Part shown: piece after piece, positions 1 to 7,781 of the stretch
Layout of the letters: each line of letters opens with the position of its first letter
Position numbering within the stretch: position 1 is the first letter of the stretch
NCBI GenBank assembly: GCA_019413925.1
Contig: DXMY01000041.1
Coordinates: 84,737-148,736 of the forward strand
Length of the DNA: 64,000 bases
Direction of reading: 5' to 3'
Source of the DNA: Collinsella sp.
GTDB lineage: Bacteria > Actinomycetota > Coriobacteriia > Coriobacteriales > Coriobacteriaceae
Notes under the pieces: model-generated
The model's input: the letters and a program-made list of their open reading frames with translations, nothing else
What the model was told of the DNA's origin: nothing
Database searches by the model: none
Made by a program: the position numbers and the translations under genes

Positions 1-276
1 GGTAGCATAGTCGCCATACATATTCATAATGATCTGAGCGCGCATCTCCAGGGAATCGCGCTTTGCCCCCATCGAGGCGTTCCACTCCTGCATAGAGCCA
101 TAACCGTCGCCGCGGTAGTCGACGGGCTGCACCAGCGTCGCCTCGGACGGCGCAGATCCGACCGTATCGGATAGTGTTGCCGCGTGGGCATCAGTTGCGC
201 CGGCGCCCGCCAAAAGTGCCACGGTCAGAGCGGCGGAAAGGGCGGCGGCTTTCGGTTTTCGTGAATCGATCCTCAT
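1..276 (-). CDS. Secreted protein of unknown function, N-terminal part only
   Basis: The gene runs off the left edge, so only about 92 N-terminal residues are visible. It starts MRIDSRKPK, followed by an Ala/Leu-rich hydrophobic stretch (about residues 10-33) ending near AHA, which looks like a Sec signal peptide with a cleavable AxA-type site. The mature part begins with a Ser/Thr/Pro-containing segment and then a region with QEWNASMGAK. A GGAGG ribosome binding site lies 9-10 nt upstream of the ATG, which decides the start. I recognise no domain in the visible portion. An exported or cell-wall-associated protein is an inference from the signal peptide alone. Confidence 0.7.
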   Translation of the reverse strand, partial: MRIDSRKPKAAALSAALTVALLAGAGATDAHAATLSDTVGSAPSEATLVQPVDYRGDGYGSMQEWNASMGAKRDSLEMRAQIIMNMYGDYAT

Positions 277-486
277 GTAGCTGGAAACCTCCGTAGTGCG
301 TTTTTGCTGCGTTTGAGCTGCGTGTGATTTAATCGCGCTGCATAGTACCCCGAGCAAATCGCGACCTGCGGTTTTACTCAAAAGGCGCACGTCAATTGCG
401 TAAAACTCACATCCTCTCAACAGGAGTTTTCCACATCTCGATTGCATAAAGCGTGTCAAAAACCCTGTTTTTGCACCCTCTCTATG

Positions 487-524
487 CAAAAACGACGCCT
501 GTGCAACCATTGTTCGCACAGGCG
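487..524 (-). terminator. Intrinsic terminator downstream of metY
   Basis: A perfect 9-bp GC-rich stem (496-504 with 516-524, arms CGCCTGTGC/GCACAGGCG) is followed on the minus strand by TCG and then five T residues. It lies 65 nt after the metY stop codon and would end that transcript. Confidence 0.8.
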
Positions 525-588
525 CCTTGAGCAGGCATTTTATGCAGTTATACCTATCGAGTCGCAAGGGGTCCTTGCACAAGTCGCC

Positions 589-1899
589 TTACTCGTCCAG
601 CGCGGCAAAGGCCTGCTTCAGATCCCAAATGATATCCTCGGCGTTCTCGGTACCGATGGAAAGACGGATCGTGGAGGGCGTGATGTTCTGCTCGGCGAGC
701 TCCTCGGCAGAGAGCTGGGAGTGCGTGGTGGTAGCCGGGTGCACGACGAGCGACTTGACGTCGGCCACGTTGGCGAGCAGCGAGAACACCTGCAGATGAT
801 CGATGAACTTCCATGCAGCCTCCTGGCCACCCTTAATCTCAAAGGTAAAGATCGAAGCACCGCCACGGGGGAAGTACTTCTGATAGAGCTCGTGATCGGG
901 GTGCTCAGGCAGGCTCGGGTGATTTACCTTGGCGACGTGGCTGTCGCCAGCCAGGAACTCAACGACCTTCTTGGTGTTCTCGACATGACGGTCGACGCGC
1001 AGCGACAGAGTCTCGGTGCCCTGGAGCAGGACCCAGGCGTTGAACGGGCTGATGCAGGCGCCCTCGTCACGCAGCAGGATAGCGCGGACATAGGTTGCGA
1101 AGGCGGCGGGACCGGCAGCCTCGGCAAACGAAACACCATGGTAGGAGGGGTTGGGCTCAGCGATCTGGGCGTACTTGCCACTCGCCTTCCAATCGAAGTT
1201 ACCGCCGTCGACGATCACACCGCCCAGCGAGGTACCGTGGCCTCCGATGAACTTGGTTGCGGAGTGGACGACGATGTTGGCGCCGTGCTCCAGCGGACGG
1301 AACAGATACGGAGTGCCGAAGGTGTTGTCGACGACAACCGGCAGACCGTGCTTCTTGGCAATCTCGGAGATGGCGTCGATGTTGGGGATGTCGGAGTTGG
1401 GATTGCCGAGCGTCTCGAGATAGATGACCGTGGTGCTGTCCTTGATGGCACCCTCAACCTCTTCCAGGTTATGGGCATCGACAAACGTGGTCTCGACGCC
1501 AAACTGGGAGAGCGTATGCTCCAGCAGGTTGTAGGAGCCACCGTAGATGGTCTTCTGAGCCACCACGTGGTCACCAGCCTGGGCAAGAGCCTGCAGGGTA
1601 TAGGTGATGGCAGCAGCGCCGGAGGCGGCGGCAAGACCTGCCACGCCGCCCTCGAGCGCGGCGATACGGTCCTCGAAGACGCCCTGGGTGGAGTTGGTCA
1701 GACGGCCGTAGATGTTACCGGCGTCGGCAAGACCAAAGCGGTCGGCGGCGTGCTGGGAGTTGCGGAACACATAGCTCGTGGTCTGGTAGATCGGCACGGC
1801 ACGGGAGTCGGATGCGGGATCGGCGCTCTCCTGGCCAACGTGCAGCTGCAGGGTATCGAAACCAAAGGTGTGCTCGGGGTTGTTGATGAACTGGCTCAT
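589..1899 (-). CDS. metY: O-acetylhomoserine aminocarboxypropyltransferase (sulfhydrylase)
   Basis: This 436-residue PLP-dependent enzyme of the Cys/Met metabolism family is expected to convert O-acetylhomoserine and sulfide (or methanethiol) to homocysteine (or methionine) and acetate in the cytoplasm. The Schiff-base lysine is K216 in the HSATKFIGGHG motif. The cofactor-binding segment GNIYGRLTNST (residues 61-71) and VVDNTFGTPYLF (about 189-200) are also family hallmarks. Length fits MetY (about 425-440), which is longer than the related MetB/MetC enzymes. An AAGGAG ribosome binding site sits just before the ATG. The gene is monocistronic between a strong promoter (2083-2111) and a terminator (487-524). 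Its 5' leader of about 175 nt encodes a small Cys-containing peptide and can fold into alternative hairpins, suggesting attenuation. The divergent LysR gene is a candidate regulator. Confidence 0.93.
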   Translation of the reverse strand: MSQFINNPEHTFGFDTLQLHVGQESADPASDSRAVPIYQTTSYVFRNSQHAADRFGLADAGNIYGRLTNSTQGVFEDRIAALEGGVAGLAAASGAAAITYTLQALAQAGDHVVAQKTIYGGSYNLLEHTLSQFGVETTFVDAHNLEEVEGAIKDSTTVIYLETLGNPNSDIPNIDAISEIAKKHGLPVVVDNTFGTPYLFRPLEHGANIVVHSATKFIGGHGTSLGGVIVDGGNFDWKASGKYAQIAEPNPSYHGVSFAEAAGPAAFATYVRAILLRDEGACISPFNAWVLLQGTETLSLRVDRHVENTKKVVEFLAGDSHVAKVNHPSLPEHPDHELYQKYFPRGGASIFTFEIKGGQEAAWKFIDHLQVFSLLANVADVKSLVVHPATTTHSQLSAEELAEQNITPSTIRLSIGTENAEDIIWDLKQAFAALDE

Positions 1900-1953
1900 G
1901 ATGATCTCCTTGATCGAACGAAAGTAAGTAAAAAGAGAAAAGTAAGTCGCTGT

Positions 1954-2027
1954 CTCCTGATCACGCCGACGGGCGCAAACAGGAGCCCGGCATTCGTCTT
2001 GGTAAGCAATTCATATGCGGGCCTCCT
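1954..2027 (-). promoter_or_regulatory. Alternative hairpins in the metY leader
   Basis: Two mutually exclusive pairings are visible on the minus-strand RNA. Hairpin A pairs 2015-2027 (which covers most of the leader-peptide ribosome binding site) with 1981-1993, giving 11 of 13 matched bases and a 21-nt loop that holds the leader ATG and first Cys codon. Hairpin B pairs 1980-1985 (CTCCTG) with 1954-1959 (CAGGAG), just after the leader stop codon. A ribosome stalled or released on the leader ORF would change which one forms. I see no U-tract, so control of metY translation or a non-intrinsic terminator is more likely than classic intrinsic attenuation. Confidence 0.45.
1961..2014 (-). CDS. 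Putative 17-residue leader peptide upstream of metY
   Basis: A short open frame encodes MNCLPRRMPGSCLRPSA and ends with TGA. It has the best ribosome binding site in the region: AAAGGAGG at 2022-2029 with a 7-nt spacer. It lies between the metY promoter and the metY start (61 nt downstream of its stop). Two of its 17 codons are Cys (positions 3 and 12), which is notable ahead of a sulfur-assimilation gene. Cys-containing leader ORFs that attenuate sulfur-metabolism genes are known in mycobacteria; a similar role here is inference. Its own ribosome binding site can pair with codons 8-12 of the ORF (see the hairpin feature). No protein homology can be judged at this length. Confidence 0.5.
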   Translation of the reverse strand: MNCLPRRMPGSCLRPSA

Positions 2028-2082
2028 TTCGCGTCCCGATTCCGTGGTCGGCTTAATAACCTACCGCCTTTGTGTGTTTTGA

Positions 2083-2111
2083 ATAGTACGGGCATTGTCT
2101 CCCTCGGTCAA
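2083..2111 (-). promoter_or_regulatory. Sigma-70-type promoter of metY
   Basis: The minus strand reads TTGACC (2106-2111), a 17-nt spacer, then TACTAT (2083-2088). Both hexamers are close to consensus. Transcription would start near 2076, giving a leader of about 175 nt before the metY ATG. Confidence 0.75.
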
Positions 2112-2131
2112 TCACTTAAAAGCGCTAACTT

Positions 2132-2152
2132 GTTATCTGTTTTATAGATAAC
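2132..2152 (+). promoter_or_regulatory. Dyad operator upstream of the LysR gene
   Basis: A perfect 7-bp inverted repeat, GTTATCT (2132-2138) and AGATAAC (2146-2152), is separated by 7 bp and contains the T-N11-A pattern typical of LysR-family sites. It lies 19 bp before the lysR start and about 20 bp beyond the -35 box of divergent metY, so it could serve autoregulation and control of metY. Confidence 0.5.
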
Positions 2153-2171
2153 TATCGAAAGGATGGCGTCG

Positions 2172-3074
2172 ATGACCCTTCAGCAGCTTCGTTTTCTGAT
2201 CACCGTGGCAGAGTCCGGCTCAATCAACGCCGCAGCTCAACGCCTCTATACTGCTCAGTCCAACATCTCAAACGCCGTCAAAAGCCTGGAACAGGAGCTC
2301 CATCTGGAGATCTTTACGCGCTCCAGCCGCGGCGTCACGCTCACCAACGACGGCACCGAGCTTTTGGGCTATGCGCGCCAGGTCGTAGAGCAGGCCGACA
2401 TGCTCGAGGCACGCTACGAGGACGGCGGCATCCCGCAAGCCCGCCTCGCCATTTCCGCCCAGCACTACGCCTTTTCGGTCGAGGCCTTTGTCAACGTGGT
2501 CGAGCGCTGCCGCGACAGCAAGTTCGAGTTCATCATGCGCGAGACCACCACATCGCAGATCATCGATGACGTCCGTGCGTTTCGCAGCGATATCGGCATT
2601 CTGTATCTGGATGACTTTAACGCCCGCGTTCTGCAGAAGGCCTTCGCCGATGCCCGCGCAAGCTTCCATCCCCTATTCGACGCGACGGTCCACGTATTCG
2701 TCAGCGAACGCCACCCGCTCGCACGCCGCCCTCAGCTGTCCCTTGCCGACCTCGCGCCCTATACGCGCTACAGCTTTGAGCAGGGAACCTCAAACTCCTT
2801 CTATTACGCCGAGGAACCTTTTAGCTATATCCCTTGCGACCGCAACATACGAATCTCGGACCGCGGAACACTTACCAACTTACTTATCACGTCGAACGGT
2901 TACACCCTGTCGACCGGAGTCCTCTCCAATGAAATGCAATGGGGCATGGCATCGATCCCGTTAGCAGACGCCCCAACGATGCACGTTGGCTACATCATGC
3001 ACGACGAGCGCAAGCCCTCTCTCCTCTTGCAGCAATACCTCGACGAGCTCAACCGCATCATCCATGCCAGCTAA
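2172..3074 (+). CDS. LysR-family transcriptional regulator
   Basis: About 300 residues with an N-terminal winged helix-turn-helix (residues 1-60, starting MTLQQLRFLITVAESGS and including AAQRLYTAQSNISNAVKSLE) and a C-terminal periplasmic-binding-protein-like effector domain. I chose the ATG at 2172 because GAAAGGA (2157-2163) lies 8 nt upstream. The in-frame ATG at 2163 overlaps that site and is unlikely. The gene diverges from metY with a shared 270-bp control region containing a 7-bp dyad. By analogy with CysB/MetR/CmbR regulators it may sense a sulfur metabolite and control metY, but the effector cannot be read from sequence. Confidence 0.88.
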   Translation: MTLQQLRFLITVAESGSINAAAQRLYTAQSNISNAVKSLEQELHLEIFTRSSRGVTLTNDGTELLGYARQVVEQADMLEARYEDGGIPQARLAISAQHYAFSVEAFVNVVERCRDSKFEFIMRETTTSQIIDDVRAFRSDIGILYLDDFNARVLQKAFADARASFHPLFDATVHVFVSERHPLARRPQLSLADLAPYTRYSFEQGTSNSFYYAEEPFSYIPCDRNIRISDRGTLTNLLITSNGYTLSTGVLSNEMQWGMASIPLADAPTMHVGYIMHDERKPSLLLQQYLDELNRIIHAS

Positions 3075-3173
3075 CAGTCGGAAGACGGGGCAGAAATCGT
3101 AGATTGCTGGCCCCCGGCGGGCATGGCGCTACAATGGTCACTCACATGAAATGCACTCAAAGAAAGGAAACCC

Positions 3174-3659
3174 GTGAAGGTCATCATCTATACCGACGGC
3201 TCGGCCCGATCAAATCCGGGACGCGGCGGCTACGGCGCCGTGCTCAAATACACCAACCCCGCCGGCAAGACCTTTACCTCCGAGCTTTCGCGCGGCTACG
3301 CCAAGACCACCAACAACCGCATGGAGCTCATGGCCGTTATCGTGGCGCTCGAGGCACTCAACCGCCCCTGCGAGGTCGAAGTCCATTCCGATTCGCAGTA
3401 CGTCGTCAACGCCTTTAACAAGCACTGGATCGACGGCTGGAAAAAGCGCGGGTGGAAAACCGCCAACAAGCAGCCCGTCAAGAACCGCGACCTGTGGGAG
3501 CGCCTACTCACCGCCAAAAGCAAGCATAAGGTTGAGTTCATCTGGGTTAAGGGTCACGCCGGCCACGAGCTCAACGAGCGCTGCGATGAGCTCGCCACCA
3601 CGGCGGCCGACGGCAGCAACCTCGATATCGACACCGGCTTTAACGAGAGCGACCTGTAA
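3174..3659 (+). CDS. rnhA: Ribonuclease HI
   Basis: This 161-residue enzyme cleaves the RNA strand of RNA-DNA hybrids in the cytoplasm. All catalytic residues are present: D8 (YTDGS), E51 (NNRMEL), D73 (HSDSQYV), H128 (VKGHAGH) and D138 (RCDELA). The segment [16 protein letters not shown] (about 89-104) is the basic handle region of E. coli-type RNase HI. The start is GTG, with GAAAGGA a few bases upstream. Length is normal (E. coli 155). It stands alone between the LysR gene and the oxidoreductase gene. Confidence 0.95.
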   Translation: MKVIIYTDGSARSNPGRGGYGAVLKYTNPAGKTFTSELSRGYAKTTNNRMELMAVIVALEALNRPCEVEVHSDSQYVVNAFNKHWIDGWKKRGWKTANKQPVKNRDLWERLLTAKSKHKVEFIWVKGHAGHELNERCDELATTAADGSNLDIDTGFNESDL

Positions 3660-3732
3660 TAGCGTTTTCGTACAGCTTTATATCCCCACGCGCTACACTC
3701 ATCCTGTAGACCAAACAACGCAAGGGGGACGT

Positions 3733-4839
3733 ATGCTGCGCATCGCGACCATCGGCACATCCATGATTACCGACGACTTTATCCAAGTCGTCAACGCCAA
3801 CGACCAAGCCGTGTTTGTGGGCACGCTTTCACGCGATGCCAATCGCGGTGCTGCCTTTACCGCCGAGCGCGATGGCGAGCGAAACTTTACCTCACTCGAT
3901 GAGCTTGCGGCAGCCGCCGACGTCGACGCCGTCTATATCGGCAGCCCCAACGCACTTCACTACGAGCAGGCCCTTGCCTGCATCGCCGGTGGCAAGCACG
4001 TCATCGTCGAGAAGCCCTTCTGCGCCACCGAAGCGCAGGCGCTGGAAGTCTTCCGCGCTGCCGAGGCAGCAGGTGTCGTGGCCCTCGAGGCCATGCGTCC
4101 CCTCCACGATCCCGCCTTCCACGCCATCGAGGACGCCCTGGGCGAGATCGCCCCCATCCGCCGCGCCTCATTGCGCTTTGGCAAATATTCCTCGCGCTAC
4201 AACGAGATTCTCGCGGGACGCGCCACCAATATCTTCGACTGCAATATGGCATCGGGTTCCCTCATGGACATTGGCGTCTACACCGTCGAGCCCATGGTCG
4301 AGATTTTCGGCATGCCCTCCGGCCTTACGAGCATGATTACTCTGCTCGACCCCACCACGCGACAGCTCACGCACGGCCCCATCGACGGCTGCGGATCCAT
4401 CCTCGCCAGCTACGGCGGTGGCCGTATCTCCGTCGAGCTCGCGCACTCCAAAATTACGAATGACCTGCTGCCCTCGCAGATCGAAGGCGAGCGTGGCACT
4501 ATCCAGATCGATCATCTGTCCGCGCCCCGCAACGTCCGCATCGACTACCGCGGCGACGTCGTACGTGGCTCGGCGACCGAGGCGCCGCGCGAACAGGGCG
4601 ACAACGGCCGCGTGCTCGACCTGCCCGAATCGAGCAACACTATGGAATACGAACTCACAGACTTTATCAGCGCCATCGGCGGCATCGATAACGTTAAGGA
4701 AGAGATTTGGGAGACCCCGGCGGGACGCCACGAGCTTGGCCACTACCGCGATGTCACGCTCGTCTCACTGCGCATCATGGATGCCGTGCGCCAGCAGGCC
4801 GGCATAACCTTCCCGGCCGATGCAGGCAAGCAGGCATAG
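3733..4839 (+). CDS. Gfo/Idh/MocA-family NAD(P)-dependent oxidoreductase
   Basis: About 368 residues, with an N-terminal Rossmann domain starting MLRIATIGTSMITDDF (the GxG region is only loosely conserved) and the family motif EKPFCATEAQALEVF (about residues 96-110), whose EKP Lys is usually the catalytic lysine. The C-terminal half is the alpha/beta substrate-binding domain. The ATG at 3733 follows AAGGGGGAC; the frame is open further upstream but lacks initiation signals. It ends 2 nt before the acylphosphatase start, so the two are probably translationally coupled. The substrate (a sugar or polyol, by family) cannot be told from sequence. Confidence 0.88.
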   Translation: MLRIATIGTSMITDDFIQVVNANDQAVFVGTLSRDANRGAAFTAERDGERNFTSLDELAAAADVDAVYIGSPNALHYEQALACIAGGKHVIVEKPFCATEAQALEVFRAAEAAGVVALEAMRPLHDPAFHAIEDALGEIAPIRRASLRFGKYSSRYNEILAGRATNIFDCNMASGSLMDIGVYTVEPMVEIFGMPSGLTSMITLLDPTTRQLTHGPIDGCGSILASYGGGRISVELAHSKITNDLLPSQIEGERGTIQIDHLSAPRNVRIDYRGDVVRGSATEAPREQGDNGRVLDLPESSNTMEYELTDFISAIGGIDNVKEEIWETPAGRHELGHYRDVTLVSLRIMDAVRQQAGITFPADAGKQA

Positions 4840-4841
4840 CG

Positions 4842-5252
4842 ATGGGTCTCTTCGATACGTTCTTCTCCAGCGTCACCGGTGGCAGTCGAGAGCCTCAAAA
4901 ACCATCAAACGTCGAGCTCGAGCTGCGCCGCAGGCTTACTGTGCTCGCAAGCGACGAGGCCACTCAAGACGCTCCCCTGCGCTATTTCCTGCGCTGGGAG
5001 GGGCAAGTCCAGGGCGTCGGTTTTCGCTTTGCCAACACCAACCTCGCGCAGGCACGCGCACTCACCGGCTGGGTGCGCAACATGGAAGACGGCTCAGTCG
5101 AGATGGAGATACAGGGGGCTCCGGCAAACATCCTGTCTCATCTCGAGGCGCTTCATGCCTCCTACGAGCGCATGGGAACGCGTTTTCGCCTCGTAGACGC
5201 CCAGACCCGAGCCCCACTTGCCAATGAAGACGGTTTCATTCCTCGTTATTAG
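4842..5252 (+). CDS. Acylphosphatase-domain protein with N-terminal extension
   Basis: 136 residues. The C-terminal part (about 48-136) is an acylphosphatase domain with the phosphate-binding motif GQVQGVGFRF, which contains the catalytic Arg, and the catalytic Asn in GWVRNMEDGSVE. It should hydrolyse acyl phosphates such as acetyl phosphate or 1,3-bisphosphoglycerate. The first roughly 47 residues (MGLFDTFFSSVTGG...) are an extension not found in the usual 90-100-residue enzyme, and I recognise no domain in them. The ribosome binding site is weak and the ATG begins 2 nt after the preceding stop codon, which suggests coupling with the oxidoreductase gene. Confidence 0.87.
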   Translation: MGLFDTFFSSVTGGSREPQKPSNVELELRRRLTVLASDEATQDAPLRYFLRWEGQVQGVGFRFANTNLAQARALTGWVRNMEDGSVEMEIQGAPANILSHLEALHASYERMGTRFRLVDAQTRAPLANEDGFIPRY

Positions 5253-5262
5253 TATTGTGTGC

Positions 5263-5280
5263 TAAATACGGTATCATTTA
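5263..5280 (+). promoter_or_regulatory. Possible palindromic operator before the Fur-family gene
   Basis: TAAAT (5263-5267) and ATTTA (5276-5280) flank an inner ATAC-G-GTAT dyad, 34 bp upstream of the perR-like start. AT-rich palindromes are the usual targets of Fur/PerR proteins, so autoregulation is possible. The match to a PerR box is weak. Confidence 0.25.
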
Positions 5281-5313
5281 CCTACGACCGTTGATAGAAA
5301 AGAGGCGAGGCGC

Positions 5314-5694
5314 ATGGCGGTGCAAAGAAGGAATACCAAGCAGCGAAAGCTGGTTCTCGACGCCGTGCGCCAAAGCTATAACCATCCCACCGCCGACGAA
5401 ATTTACAACGTCGTGCGCGCGCAGGATGACAAAATCAGCCGTGGTACGGTCTACCGCAATCTCAATCTCTTGGCCGACGCCGGCGAGATCCTCTCCATCA
5501 AGACGCCGGGCGGCAGCCGCTTCGATCGCACGATCGAGCCGCACGCACATATCATCTGCACCTCGTGCAGCCGCGTCATCGACGTACCGCTCCCCTTCGA
5601 TGCCCAGCTCGACGCCAAGGCATCCGAGCAAATCGGCTGGCACGTCACATCGCACTACACCATCTTCGAGGCTCTCTGCCCCGACTGCCGGTAG
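5314..5694 (+). CDS. perR: Fur-family metalloregulator, PerR-like
   Basis: 126 residues: a winged helix-turn-helix (about 10-65, with SRGTVYRNLNLLADAG) followed by a dimerisation domain. Two CxxC zinc motifs are present (C82-x2-C85 and C122-x2-C125). Candidate regulatory-metal ligands H24, D71, H77, H79 and D90 match the positions known in PerR, including Asp rather than Glu at the last position, which favours PerR over Fur. If so, it would sense peroxide through metal-catalysed His oxidation and repress stress genes. The ribosome binding site AGGCGAGG precedes the ATG. The symbol is inferred from these residues; a Zur or Fur role is not excluded. Confidence 0.8.
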   Translation: MAVQRRNTKQRKLVLDAVRQSYNHPTADEIYNVVRAQDDKISRGTVYRNLNLLADAGEILSIKTPGGSRFDRTIEPHAHIICTSCSRVIDVPLPFDAQLDAKASEQIGWHVTSHYTIFEALCPDCR

Positions 5695-5770
5695 ATGTTT
5701 GGAACATGCCTTAAATCCACCTTTTCGCACTTTGCAGCAAAAAATAGATTTCTAGGTATGTCCCGAAAAC

Positions 5771-6568
5771 CTACTCGGCGAGCAGACGGCGCAGCTCCTC
5801 TTCGACCGTGCGCACGTAGCGGACGTGGTCGTTGATGCCGCGCATAGAGGGATTGCAGCTCTCCATTAGATAAGGATGGCCCACTACGTTGAGCATGTCG
5901 CGGTCGTTTTCGTTATCGCCAAACGCCATCATCTCATCGGGCGAAATACCCAGGGCACGACCGTAATCGGCAAGCGCGGAGCCCTTGCCCGAACCGAAAC
6001 CGATAAAGTCCGTCCATTCGGTTCCCGACGTCATCACGTCAACACGGTCGCTAAAGAGGCGCTCGAAATACTCCAGGGCCGCCGGCTGATCCACCTCGGG
6101 CATCTGGAAGGCAATCTTAATGACGTCCTCGTCGATGTCCTCGGGACGGCCGACCACCGCCACATCGCAGTGGACCTCATAGCGCAAATGGTCGACGAAC
6201 GCATCGTTGCCGCTTATGGTGTAGAGGTGCCCCTCGCAGGAAAGGGTAACGTCGGCATGGGGGTAGGCGACCACGGCATTCGCGATATCCATCGCCAGGT
6301 CACGCTCCATAGAGCGCTTGACAACGGCACGCCCCTCGCTCATCACCAGGGCTCCGTTTTCGCATACATAGGCGAGCTCATCGGCCACCGGGGCAAACAG
6401 GTAGCGCAAGCTCGCATATTGACGGCCGCTCGCCGGCATAAACACGATACCGCGACGATGCAGTTCATCGATGAGTTCAAAGGCCTCGGAACGCGGCTCG
6501 CGCTCCCCCGGATGCAGCAACGTGCCGTCCAAATCGCATGCAATCAGCTTGATTCCCTCAAGACCCAT
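5771..6568 (-). CDS. Cof-type HAD-superfamily phosphatase
   Basis: About 265 residues. HAD motif I is DLDGTLLHPGE near the N-terminus (nucleophile and acid Asp), motif II is the Ser/Thr in MPASGRQ, motif III includes the conserved Lys region FGSGKGSALADYG, and motif IV is AFGDNENDRDML. A C2B cap lies between motifs II and III. The family dephosphorylates sugar phosphates, flavin mononucleotide or pyridoxal phosphate; the substrate here is unknown. I chose the ATG at 6568. A TTG 12 nt upstream is in frame but only 2 nt from AGGAGG, too close to serve as its start. Confidence 0.87.
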   Translation of the reverse strand: MGLEGIKLIACDLDGTLLHPGEREPRSEAFELIDELHRRGIVFMPASGRQYASLRYLFAPVADELAYVCENGALVMSEGRAVVKRSMERDLAMDIANAVVAYPHADVTLSCEGHLYTISGNDAFVDHLRYEVHCDVAVVGRPEDIDEDVIKIAFQMPEVDQPAALEYFERLFSDRVDVMTSGTEWTDFIGFGSGKGSALADYGRALGISPDEMMAFGDNENDRDMLNVVGHPYLMESCNPSMRGINDHVRYVRTVEEELRRLLAE

Positions 6569-6650
6569 ATGCTTCCCCAAAGCCTCCTATCAACAGCAAG
6601 ACGGACCTTGATTGGTCGCCCCTCAAAGCCCGCCTTGCGTATATACGCGC

Positions 6651-7229
6651 TTAGCCGCGCGTCTTTTTTACGATGGTAAAGTCGGGAGCCATGCTCACGA
6701 CGGCCTCCGCCGCACTCGATGCAAAGCGCCGGTCCGCATCGAGTTCACGGGTAACCACCGAGAGCCGAACACCCTCGACGCCCCGGAGCATGCAGCCCAA
6801 AACAGGCTGCACCGGCGTATACATGCGCACGGTATGCTCGTCCGAATCGCCTCGGAAAAGCGGCGCGTGCATATTGCCGATCTCCCAGCACGCATGCGCG
6901 AGCGCAATCGGATCCATGCGGTCGACTTCGACCAAATAAACCTCGGCGCTGCGCAGGCGCACGACAACCGCCACGGGCACCATGCCCGAACGGTCGATGG
7001 CGAGCACGTCGCCATCGGCAAGACGACCGCCGTCGGCAGCATCCAGCCGAACATCGATCGTGCGCCCCAGCTCCGTCACGCCCGCAAACGCGCATACATC
7101 AGCCCGGTCCCAATCGAACAGTAGCTCGTCAACTTCAAAGACGCCGCCCAACTTCCGGCGAAGCAGGAGTTCATAGGACGGATCGTTGAGATTTCCCAAG
7201 CATGTCGTCGAAACCAAGCGTTCAGGCAT
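6651..7229 (-). CDS. UreE-like putative nickel metallochaperone
   Basis: 192 residues. The C-terminal half resembles the metal-binding domain of the urease accessory protein UreE: the segment ALAHACWEIGNMHAPLF (about 109-125) matches the UreE pattern H-x-x-G-N-x-H, with H121 at the position of the conserved metal-binding His. The N-terminal half (FEVDELLFDWDRADV...LADGDVLAID) fits the UreE peptide-binding domain. There is no His-rich tail. No urease structural or other accessory gene is in this window. The gene starts 3 nt after the stop of a SlyD-like gene, which suggests a shared role in nickel handling. The assignment rests on motif reading, not a search. Confidence 0.55.
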   Translation of the reverse strand: MPERLVSTTCLGNLNDPSYELLLRRKLGGVFEVDELLFDWDRADVCAFAGVTELGRTIDVRLDAADGGRLADGDVLAIDRSGMVPVAVVVRLRSAEVYLVEVDRMDPIALAHACWEIGNMHAPLFRGDSDEHTVRMYTPVQPVLGCMLRGVEGVRLSVVTRELDADRRFASSAAEAVVSMAPDFTIVKKTRG

Positions 7230-7232
7230 ACT

Positions 7233-7661
7233 CTAACCCTCGACCTCAACGAGCTCGATATCAAAGTTGAGGTCCTTGCCGGCCAGCTCGTGGTTGGCGT
7301 CGAGCGTCACAGCCTCGGGCGTTACGTCGATGACCACGGCGGGAACGGGCATACCGCTCGGCGTGGACAGGAAAAGCTTCATGCCCTTCTCGATCTGCTC
7401 GATGTTGGGAACCTGTTCGGCCGGGAAGGTCAGAACCATCTCGGGATTGTGCTCGCCGTAGGCATCGGCAGCAGGAATGTGCACGGTCTTCTTCTCGCCC
7501 ACCTGCATGTCGACAACAGCGGCGTCGAAGCCCTTGATCATCTGACCGGCGCCGCAGGTGAACTCCAGCGGCTCGCCGCGATCGTAGGAGCTATCGAACT
7601 GCGTGCCGTCATCGAGCGTGCCGCGATAATGGGTCTTGACCTTCTTGCCCTGGTTGGACAT
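7233..7661 (-). CDS. slyD: FKBP-type peptidyl-prolyl cis-trans isomerase, SlyD-like
   Basis: 142 residues starting MSNQGKKVKTHYRGTLDDGTQFDSS. The split FKBP domain (about 1-65 and 125-142) is interrupted by an insert-in-flap chaperone domain, as in SlyD; the motif GQMIKGFDAAVVDMQVGEKK is typical. The His/Cys-rich nickel-binding tail of E. coli SlyD is missing, which is common outside Proteobacteria. It accelerates prolyl isomerisation and acts as a folding chaperone. GGAGG precedes the ATG. It is the first gene of a two-gene unit with the UreE-like protein, an arrangement consistent with nickel-enzyme maturation (inference). Confidence 0.87.
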   Translation of the reverse strand: MSNQGKKVKTHYRGTLDDGTQFDSSYDRGEPLEFTCGAGQMIKGFDAAVVDMQVGEKKTVHIPAADAYGEHNPEMVLTFPAEQVPNIEQIEKGMKLFLSTPSGMPVPAVVIDVTPEAVTLDANHELAGKDLNFDIELVEVEG

Positions 7662-7781
7662 GGTAACCTCCGTGATAAGGGCGGCGCACAACGCGGGCCG
7701 CCGTGAACATATGGCGCTAACTATACCCTAGTCATACAATTCAATGACAGTTTGCAAAGAAACGCTGCAACCGGAGGAACC

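Noticed and set aside
457..473. CAAAAAC/GTTTTTG palindrome after metY
   Set aside because: It is short and lacks GC pairs beyond one at each end. The adjacent GC-rich hairpin is the real terminator.
1899..2075. SAM or other known riboswitch in the metY leader
   Set aside because: I could not find the conserved core of SAM-I/II or related aptamers. The leader-ORF explanation fits the visible sequence better.
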